From positions 24,512,242-24,576,241 of the forward strand of contig JAYGXS010000005.1 in assembly GCA_036362985.1 (NCBI GenBank): DNA of 64,000 nucleotides. The letters are read 5' to 3'. The notes under the pieces were generated by a model, which saw only the letters and a program-made list of their open reading frames with translations, was not told where the DNA came from and ran no database searches. Source of the DNA: Ligula intestinalis (lineage: Eukaryota > Platyhelminthes > Cestoda > Diphyllobothriidea > Diphyllobothriidae). This document shows, one piece after another, positions 55,985-64,000 of the stretch. Position numbers and translations under genes: made by a program. Positions within the stretch are counted from its first letter, which is position 1, and each line of letters starts with the position of its first letter.

Positions 55985-58900
55985 GTTCTTATTTATCCCA
56001 AAGAACATATTCCTTAAATTTGAATGTTTGTGTCCAGTAATGTATTGAGCTGAGAACGGCACCGAGTATTTGTCTTTAGACATTGACGCACGTCCAAAGA
56101 GAGTTGGCGAGGCAAATAATGAAAAGGAGATTTACTTTTGAAAATAGTTTTACATCTACTTTTATGTCTGCAACCTTGCCAAAATATTTTTCTAATTGCA
56201 TACTAGCCTTTCCTTGGTACTGACTGGACAACATTACTACTTCTAAAGCTTTGTTGTAACAAAGAATAGCGACAATGATGAAATCTAGATTTTTTGTCAA
56301 CAACGCACTCCTTTACAGTTGCTAGATTGTTTGTAGTGCTCATTATAGAAAGGACCATGTGGTGAGCAAAGGAGTTTTGCGGAGGTTTTAAAATATCTTA
56401 CAAAATCGCATGCAATACTGGCCATATATATCTTGGTAATTCAATTTTTCAGTCGCTCGTCAGGAGAACCAATCTTTCAATCATGGTTCTATGTATTGGT
56501 AACCTTCTCAGGCGAGTATAGTCCGTTACACGTTTTAATAAAATAACCGAAAATAACATGCGACCATAAGAAGCCTACAGTTCTTCAATGAACTGTTATG
56601 ATTTAGTCAATAAAATTCTGGATATAGCGATTGAGAAACATTATAATGGAACAAAATAGAAAAGGCACATTTTGGCTTGCAATCCGTTTTATTTTATTAA
56701 GCATGTGCTGGCTGTAAGCAGCATGGCAAAAAGCACGTTCACATTTACAGGTCAAATACCTCAGACAGTTGATGGACTGTAAAAATATTTGTCTACAATT
56801 CTGGTGTAGTATTAACTTTGGTAGTGTAGTTTGCTTTCTTTTAGATGAATAGGCATTGTTGGTAGCAAACAAAGTAGATACTTAAAACAGAGCTACTGCA
56901 TTATTAAAACGGGATAATGAATACACTTAGCAGAAGTGATACTGGTGTGAATACAAGGTGCCTTCTAGCATTGCCGAACTACAGTCTACCAGCAGCTATA
57001 TGTATTTACAGCAGCCATGCATTTGCCGTTTTATTATGCTGGTATATGTTTATATTCACCATTTGGTTTCGATTTCTGAAGAAGGAATGGTAAAATTTGG
57101 TTACTATGTTGAAGAATATATAAGTAAAAAATTAAGTTATTTCAATTTCATGATGAATGTTTTATTTGATACTTTGATAGCGACAAATATGATACGCAGA
57201 AGCAGCGAAAACGGGTTGATATCAGCACGTTAATTGAAATATATATCAGACAAGCGTTTTGTAGAATTTACTTGTCATCGCTATGAATACTTTTCGCGAA
57301 GTGACAGCCACAATCGGAGGGAAATAGGAATTGCACCCCATAATTTACCCTGTTATTATTCGTGACATAGCATAATAATACGAAACAACCGTATCCGTAA
57401 AACGGTTAATTATCATTCAAATCTGCTAGAATGTATGCTCTGCTGCGTTGGAGGATACATGCATAAGTTTGACATTTATAAGACACCACTTTCAGAGGCA
57501 AAAACTACGCAAAGTGAACTGTCAACGTTAATAGTTGGATGGCTTGCTAAATACTTGGTGTTAGTTAACCATGTAACATTGAAGTAGGATTTGCCTCTTT
57601 GTGAGGGCTTCTATTATTTTGCCTAAGCTAAGTATTACCCTCAAGCTTAAGTATAGAATTTTAGCTAGGAAATAGTGTTGTGAGTGGATTATGCATACCA
57701 AAGTGCACATTCTTCATATTCTTATGGCATAATCGTATAATATCGCAGAATTGATAGGTTTCAGTGGACCGCCAATAATATGCATAATGTGATCACAAAA
57801 GATTAAGGTTTTCTTAATTTTTAAAGAGAATTTGATAATTTCAAAAAGAGTAGAATAGAACTACTTGGTCTTCTATTACTGAAAACTTGGAAGCTACTGG
57901 CTACTCTGTACATCCCTAACCATGTTTTCATGTGCTTGTTCGAGAGAAAAAGTCTTCTACCTTGCTCTACCTGGATGAAGTTTATAAACGGCAGTCGAAA
58001 CTTGTATGAGCATGTGGTTAACTCAGATTTGTCTTGGTGATATCAAGCTCTCTGATTTACACAGTCCCCTGCCGACATTTTCGCCTTAACAATTATTTCC
58101 TCTGCTTTTTGCTTTCTACGTTGTTTCAACTCGCTTATTTTACTTTTTAACCTTTGTGACCATGCTCTTTGACCTTAGTGACCTTTCTTTAGGAATTTGC
58201 TTTTTAATTCTCGATTGTTAGTCACATTAAGCAATGAGAGGAAGCAGCTGATGAAAACGCTCGATGTTCATGGATACAATAGATTTTGCTGTTTTTTAAA
58301 TCTTCAAATTTTTTATAGTTGCATATCACCTTTCACTTTAGTAGTGCAGCGGAATACAACCGACCTAATTATATGAGACTGTTAAGTGGCATGCAAGTAT
58401 ACCTAACGTTTTCCTGCGATTATTAAATTAAAACAATTAGTCATATTTAGCAATTAAAATTTTAAGAATTACTAGGACGTATATTTTTAAAAAGCTTTCG
58501 ATGCTGCACCTCAATGGATCTTTTCCTTTTGAATTCGTCAGCAAAAACAGAAGCGAGTGTTTGCGGCCATGCAGGTGCAAGCGAGCAAACTTTGGCAGCT
58601 TCATGAAGTTTTCGGCATAACAAAAATCAAACAAACAGCAGTCAAGAAGAGCAGAAAATTGTCAAGTTTACTTGCCCTGTTGAACCAGATAATGAAACAG
58701 GAGCGTCAGATTCCCTTAAGAGAAAAACTTTTTGTGTATAGAAAGCGCCAAAGAAAATGCATAATGACATATCAGTTGGCGTCAGAACGAAATTTTCGCT
58801 TTTTTTACCCCGGTGGCCGCAGTCGAAAACCAAATGCCGCAGAAAATGCAGAAGACGTAAAAGTGTGCATGTAAACATTTAAGACGACAAAACAGGAACA

Positions 58901-59791
58901 GTTTGTTTTTTCGTGAAAAAGCGATTACGCAGGCACAGAAATCAAGTTCTTATTCAACAATGTATGTCTGAATGTCAACAAACATCCCCAAAAGCCGGTA
59001 TATGAACTTAGAGACTCCGGGCGTAGATGAAGACTTCCAAAATAGTCGCAACTAAATAAATGTAGTAATCACATGTGTCTTGATTATAGACGGACTTGAT
59101 ATCTACCTCTTCTTTAATTTCAAGTCTGTTGTTGTTCATATTTAAGATAAGGGACACGCTTTACGCTGACATTAAATGAGCAATGATAGTCTAGGCTAAC
59201 AGTTATCCACAAAATATACTTTATTATCTCCCATTTGTGGCTTTCTCAAGTCATGCAGTCTCAGAAACCTTTGCAGTTTAACGTGTTTGGCCTTTATAAT
59301 TGTCCTAGCTGGAAAATAACCCGAAAATAATTTACTTTCATTTAAATGAATTGGCGCCTACTTGTATAACAGATGACACGTGAAAGAATAATAAATGTAA
59401 TCCGGTAGATTGGTGCTTAATCCTCGGTTACAAGACTCGGTGGAGTCATAGTATCTTGAGGCTCTCTGAGGAGTCCCGGCATTATCTTCCTTTAAGCTAA
59501 TGATACAGGCAACTTGACACTGCTGACAATGAAAAGAGAAGGAAGAAGGTCCGTTTTTGGCCAGTAAGCGTCATTAAACAGTCATAGCCAACATGAGGGT
59601 TGGCCCAATGACATGGTGGCAAAATGAACACAGCAAATGAGAGCGTAGCCCAGAAGTTGTCATTTCGCCTACACGTGTGATGTCTATGAAGAACATAAAA
59701 AATTATCGAACGAAATCCGTCAATCAACAGTGACATGCAATGCATTTTTTCTTCAAAAATCTCCATTCAAGATGGCAATTAGTTTGCTTAC
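55985..59791. other. LAR-type gene intron, nothing recognised
   Basis: AT-rich with chance frames (for example 58557-58874). The segment 58240-58285 'ggaagcagctgatgaaaacgctcgatgttcatgg' matches 18893-18935 and may be a hammerhead family C remnant that lost stem II. Confidence 0.45.
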
Positions 59792-59908
59792 GACGAACGT
59801 GTAGGTGACCAGCGTTACTGATTGCAGTTCCAACAATATTCCTTGCCATGCATTCGTATATTCCCGAATCTTCCTCAAGGAGTGAGTCAATCACAAGAGA
59901 TCCCGTGC
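59792..59908 (-). CDS. LAR: LAR-type RPTP exon: second half of Ig2 domain
   Basis: This 117-bp exon has acceptor TTTTGTCTCCAG and donor GTAAGC, phase 1 in and 1 out. It reads GTGSLVIDSLLEEDSGIYEC and then MARNIVGTAISNAGHLHVR. It holds the classic D-S-G-I-Y-E-C segment with the second Ig cysteine and closes the Ig2 fold started in 61626-61799. LAR-type Ig2 ends with a comparable Y-E-C-V-A-T-N-S-A-G-T stretch. The intron before it is 1.7 kb, the shortest in the window, and the one after it is 11.1 kb. The split of one Ig domain over two exons is directly supported by the reading frame. Confidence 0.85.
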
Positions 59909-60034
59909 CTGGAGACAAAAGAAATTGTGTTTAAACTCACATTACAGATTTTTATAAGGTGGATAATAAGCAAGGTTCAAATGCGATTATTTGTAAAAGG
60001 CAGAAACTTCAAGTTTCACAGAGATAACCTTCGG

Positions 60035-60214
60035 AAGACGAAGATGCGATCACTGGAACACGAGTTTATTTGCCTGACGTTTTGGATTCTCTTGGGAATC
60101 CGTAATCATAGGTAATAGAAGAACAGTCTGAAACATGCGCAGATAGGATTCCTGAGAGAATCCAAAACGTCAGGCAAATAAAACTCTTGTTCCAGTGATC
60201 GCATCTTCGTCTTC
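60035..60214. mobile_element. Near-perfect hairpin element (~68-bp arms), MITE-like, family B
   Basis: The left arm from 60035 (GAAGACGAAGATGCGATCAC onward) is the reverse complement of the right arm ending at 60214, with only a few differences over about 68 bp and a ~40-bp spacer. Each arm contains the family B segment 'gagaatccaaaacgtcaggcaaataaa', the 3' half of a hammerhead. The spacer and arm junction have lost CTGATGA. No target-site duplication is clear. Confidence 0.8.
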
Positions 60215-60244
60215 TGAACTGCTACCTGGGACTCAAATATTCGC

Positions 60245-61625
60245 TATTATTAGAAAACCTTCGATTGAACATGAAACTGCTTATATATTATTCTATTTGA
60301 TATGCATAAAAATACTGCGGAAGCATTAGTTACATCTAATTCATTACAAATATATGATGATACCAAAAGTTGACGTTTAATTATTACTTTTATCTCGGAT
60401 TAAGCTTGCAACCAACATAAACGTATTTGTACGAATAAAGAAATACAAATTTCTCAACAGCTTCTTAATTTGGGTCGCAAAAGTATTGCAAGTAAAAGTT
60501 TCGAACGTTAGTCAATTTTTGGCTTATCAGGATGAATTTAAAACGCAGAAGACATATAAGGTGACCAAAAAGGGAAAATTATATAGTCAAAAAAAACTGT
60601 TAACCATAATATAAGGCTGTTAGCTTGTAAAAATCACAGACAAATGGATAAAAAGAGCATAAAGTTGCCCAATAAACATCAATTAGTGTTATTCATATTG
60701 TAATTAAGGTCAATGTATTTTGTGGCAACATAACACACCAGATAGTTCTGGCTGATTGGTCCGTAAATACGTTCATGCAAACTGCTCCTATCTAGTTTCT
60801 CTCAGCTGTGATCTCAGAATGTCTAAACTCCCATCGTTATCAAGTCAAAATGACGTAAAATGGATAAACCAAAAATACTTTTGTATTAAACGTTTCTGTT
60901 TTTCAAAACTAATTTTTAGCGCCACATTCAAAGTTAAAAACTAATAAATGTGAGCAGAAGTTACAGACGCTTGCTACAAATTTGCTGCCACTTTTTCCGT
61001 TGAATTTTTGAGGGTAAATTTAGCAAGCATATTATATTCGGTGTAGCTGTCTACGTTTCTGGACTAACATGGGTCTTCCGACACCCCTAGAAAGTGCGCA
61101 TAGTATGTTTTATAAAAGTTTATTAAGGCAAATAGGGTGCGCTTTTGCGAACCATGTATTTTGTTCTTACGCGATTGAAAAATTCAACTCTCGTCTGATT
61201 TTTTAAAATAACAACTTTCGAAAACTTTATTCTTGGGCGATGTGACTACCCTTCTTATTGCGGAATTTGTAAATAAAAAACCGCGCAATTCATACTGCTA
61301 CTAGTTGGAATTTGTCGAGCTTTAACAAATTTAATTAAATTAATGGTAAACATAAAACCTTCACAGTTACAACAATTTGCAGCCTTGCGCGAGTGATGGT
61401 GCCGATTAAGTTGCTAAAAGTCCACCTTCCCTTGTCTAACCTCATTGACCAAACCCGCTCGTTAAACGTTTTAAAAACTGATGCCTATTTTTTAAATATG
61501 CAGAATACTCAGTCTTTCTAATGCACGCCAATCTGCAGACATTGAACTTGAGACATGAATTATGCTATTTACATTTTATAGTTACTAGCTATATGGCACA
61601 CTTAGGCCAATCTTGTCAAACTCAC
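60245..61625. other. LAR-type gene intron between Ig2 exons, nothing recognised
   Basis: AT-rich, no exon-like frame. Confidence 0.45.
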
Positions 61626-61799
61626 CGATAATTCGGAAACGCGTTTGATTTAGGTCAAGGGGGAAGAAGTTGTCCTTAATCCAAACGACTGAGGCTGGAG
61701 GAGCTGCCGATACATCGCATTGAAGGTGTGTTGCATCGCCTACTTGACCCATCGTTGTTGTCGGATTCTCCAAAATCTTTGGAAGACCTTTCGGTGGAG
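61626..61799 (-). CDS. LAR: LAR-type RPTP exon: first half of Ig2 domain
   Basis: This 174-bp exon has acceptor TAACAG before 61799 and donor GTGAGT after 61626, phase 1 in and 1 out. It starts PPKGLPKILENP and carries the first Ig cysteine in 'LQCDV', then the core tryptophan in 'VVWIKDNFFPLD', ending 'NQTRFRII'. LAR-family Ig2 has the same layout, with a W-F-K-D-F-L-P motif after the tryptophan. The last codon is split with the exon at 59792-59908, giving a Gly. An N-glycosylation sequon NQT is visible. The exon for the preceding Ig1 must lie upstream, beyond 64000. No such exon is seen in 61800-64000. Confidence 0.85.
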
Positions 61800-64000
61800 C
61801 TGTTAGGACAATCGCATCAAATTAGGCATGTTCATTTACGTCTTTGTTTACTCTGATAATGCATAAATAGTCTGCAAAGCATCATCTTATACGAAACAGA
61901 CAATTAGCTGGTAAAACAACAATTGAGTGTATCAGCGTCAGATATTTTACGCTAAACCAAAAACGCCAATCATAGCAGTCTCAAAGTGCGTTTTGCAGAC
62001 GATAAAATTGCTAACACTTTCGAGTCCCAGGAGCCAACTCCAGTTTGCTCCAGCATAAACCGAGTTGCTCTGTTCACAAAGATGGACATAAGGGTTGCAT
62101 AGGTAGCATTTTATCTCTAACAGCCTGCTGAAAGATAGGGCGCCACACCTGTCAGTCTTGTTGCAGCCTTATTTGTCCGATGTGGTTTGGCGGAAGGAAG
62201 GCGAACCACCACAACACTTCCGCTCTGTTTCCATTTCCTTTCCTCTTAAAATTCCTCGTTTTGCTGCCTCCCTGCCTACCTCACTACGGCCCTGCGTATG
62301 CTGCGGTGCGAGTGGGAAAACATCTCGCAAGGCGTGATGACTGACTGATATCTGCGCGGGAGGAAAGAATATTAGAAGACGGAAGGACTCTTCAAGTTGC
62401 AATGGAAGAAAGCAACTTGAATTATTTTTTTGGTTCAGCGATGATGTAGCAAGGTCGTTATTGTTGTCATGGTTCTTTTATAGTAATTCGTTAAATTTGC
62501 TTTCAGTTTAGTTTTTAGCGCTCTCAGGAATACGATACTGCTGCAAAAAAAAGAGACTGAAAACATATGTTTATATATTTTGCTGTATAATGCCGTTTTT
62601 TTATTAGCATTCTTACATAATTTCAACAACATCAAATGGCTTGTGCAGTTTCTAGGTTATTTTAAAAGAAGAGATTCTCCATAGACGAGTTGAAAGCCGA
62701 ACTGCATTACCACAAAACAGTTATTTTGCATAGTATGATAAAAAAGTTTAGGTTCCTGGTGAATGTATGGCGTTAAACTGAAAAAAAAAAGGTTATGCAT
62801 TACTTGCAACTTTCTATTTTGGTGAATTATATGCTAAGCATGTGTGTTCAAAGCACAACTATATGCTTGAAATTAAGACGCATGACGTCTCGTGAATATG
62901 TCAATTGTGAAAAAGCAGTTGTGATTCTTAAATGCGGTTACAAAGATGCTCTTAATAAATTAAGTTGTATCTAGAAAAAAAAGAATTTTTGCAGTAGATC
63001 TGCAAAATTAACGGTCAATTTCCTCAATGTGGACTAAAATTTTGAGGGTTTCGAAATGTAAATGACCAACTTTAGTTGCCAAAAAATATTAAGCATTTTG
63101 GAGCCTAATTGCGTGATTTGTCAATGCCACAAAGTTGCTGACTTTGACATGGGTTCCACTTTATCACTCGCAAAACAATATGCCAGAAAAAGCGTTTATT
63201 TCACCCTTGATTTCAGACGTGCTGTTAAATTTGAATAAAGTTAGCAGGTCTGCAGAAGAATAATGCTCATTTTGTTTTCGATGTACCAACGTATGCTTTA
63301 TTTTGAATTTTACACTTCAAAGACGACGTTCTTATTGTCATAACCATTTTGAGCCCTATGGTAGCTATACGTGCATGCAGAAATATCAAAAACACAAATT
63401 GAAGAAAATTTGTTTAAAAAAAGCACACATATTCCTCTACACCATGAGAAAAATGTCAGAGAGTTATCGTTAAATTTGGAAATGAATGTGAATCTAGTGC
63501 AACACTTTACAGACAACATACATCAATTGAAGGTTGCGGTTTACTATTACCGGGCTTAAAATATCTCATAATTAAACACATCGTATAACCTTAAATAGCT
63601 TTTCTTCAAGTATAACCTTTTTTAACTGATACCAAGAAAGCAAAATTAACGGCACTTTTGTGTGTTGCACATAAGGATACTTGCTCCTTGAGGGCGTTGA
63701 AAAACACTGAGATCAAAAAATATCATTTTTGTAACCCATTTTGAGAGATTGTCTTTTTTGCAACTGGTTGGAATGTAGCATGCTTTAAAAAAACATCATC
63801 CTGTTCTGACCGAAAATTCAGCGAAAAGCATGCACGTTGGTCAACCGTGTTCACGCAGAATGTCTGTTTTATTAACTGATATCTGAATTTCAAATTAAAT
63901 ACATGAGTAAAGGTCTTATAATTTACTAACATAACTGAGCGGTGGTCATCAGGCTGGCTGAAATAGAAGAGACGTTAGCAAGGTACTTTAGTCTCCTCAT
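61800..64000. other. LAR-type gene intron upstream of the Ig2 exons; no Ig1 exon seen
   Basis: The minus strand was read for an Ig1-type exon (C, W, Y-x-C pattern) and none was found. A GC-richer patch at 62020-62400 is unclassified. Confidence 0.45.

Larger units (their letters stand above)
20909..61799 (-). other. LAR: Gene locus: partial LAR-type receptor protein tyrosine phosphatase (six exons, ectodomain Ig2 to FN3-2)
   Basis: Six minus-strand exons with AG acceptors and GT donors join in matching phases (1-1, 1-1, 1-1, 1-1, 1-0, 0-1). They total 1236 bp, or 412 codons without a stop. The domain order is Ig, Ig, FN3, FN3. Diagnostic LAR-like stretches are 'WIKDNFFPLD' in Ig2 (LAR proteins have W-F-K-D-F-L-P-V-D), 'TLGV' near the end of Ig3, and 'NGKILGYKVYYT' plus 'GDGPISDDV' in FN3-2. 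LAR receptors are neuronal adhesion phosphatases that bind heparan sulfate proteoglycans and synaptic partners through their Ig and FN3 domains and act in axon guidance and synapse formation. The signal peptide, Ig1, later FN3 repeats, membrane segment and both phosphatase domains are outside the window. A DCC/neogenin or Dscam receptor was considered. The Ig3-to-FN3-1 order and FN3-2 sequence fit LAR better. Confidence 0.85.

Noticed and set aside
56438..56480. Minus-strand CTGACGA...GAAA hammerhead-like match
   Set aside because: Stem II would be only GCGACT with no real pairing, and stem I does not pair next to the core. Probably chance.
58557..58874. 105-residue Lys/Arg-rich plus-strand frame
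   Set aside because: No domain, no splice signals matching the gene, and an equally long frame on the other strand.
61626..61799. DCC/neogenin Ig4 as an alternative identity for the Ig2 exons
   Set aside because: Ig2 alone could fit, but the following Ig3 (T-L-G-V end) and the FN3-2 segment N-G-K-I-L-G-Y-K-V-Y-Y-T fit LAR-type phosphatases better.
1..64000. CRISPR arrays, operons, bacterial promoters or ribosome binding sites
   Set aside because: The window is eukaryotic. No spaced short direct repeats or operon-like frames were found.

Overview
This is eukaryotic, AT-rich, intron-dominated DNA. It is most likely from a flatworm, and plausibly a diphyllobothriid-type tapeworm. The reasons are a conserved metazoan receptor gene with very long introns, many decayed Penelope-like elements (PLEs) with GIY-YIG endonuclease remnants, and many hammerhead-ribozyme motifs. 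The species assignment is an inference. There is no sign of prokaryotic gene organisation, and most of the longer open frames are repeat or chance frames.

The one host gene I can support lies on the minus strand. Six exons (61626-61799, 59792-59908, 48384-48701, 36211-36543, 28346-28446, 20909-21101) join in consistent splice phases into 412 codons without a stop. They encode Ig2, Ig3, FN3-1 and FN3-2 of a LAR-type receptor protein tyrosine phosphatase (PTPRF/PTPRD/PTPRS family). Ig1 and the signal peptide should lie beyond 64000. FN3-3 onward, the membrane segment and the phosphatase domains are not in the window: I see no further exon between 1 and 20908. Introns are 1.7, 11.1, 11.8, 7.8 and 7.2 kb, and the last one exceeds 20.9 kb.

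The introns hold the repeats. The 1-5.9 kb part has a 367/368-bp satellite-like repeat, two copies of a ~1 kb repeat, and several hammerhead cores. The 5.3-17.7 kb part has PLE GIY-YIG fragments. A further satellite monomer with an intact hammerhead lies at 23.7-24.0 kb. The 26.7-28.2 kb and 31-32 kb regions hold PLE and foldback debris. Hammerhead-bearing inverted repeats lie at 36.7-38.0 kb. The 38-48 kb stretch is AT-rich with little recognisable. A long foldback element lies at 49.0-50.0 kb, a trinucleotide array at 54.3 kb, an RT/GIY-YIG PLE remnant at 55.2-56.0 kb, and a hairpin element at 60.0-60.2 kb.

The most interesting signal is the ribozymes. The satellite monomer at 23671-24037 carries a complete type I hammerhead (23833-23893): all core residues are present, stem II is perfect, and stem I has an internal loop. 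Further, more degraded hammerhead families are attached to PLE tails and inverted-repeat elements. Hammerheads in PLE terminal repeats and in animal satellites are known. This satellite family and its arrangement may not have been described, and that needs a database search.
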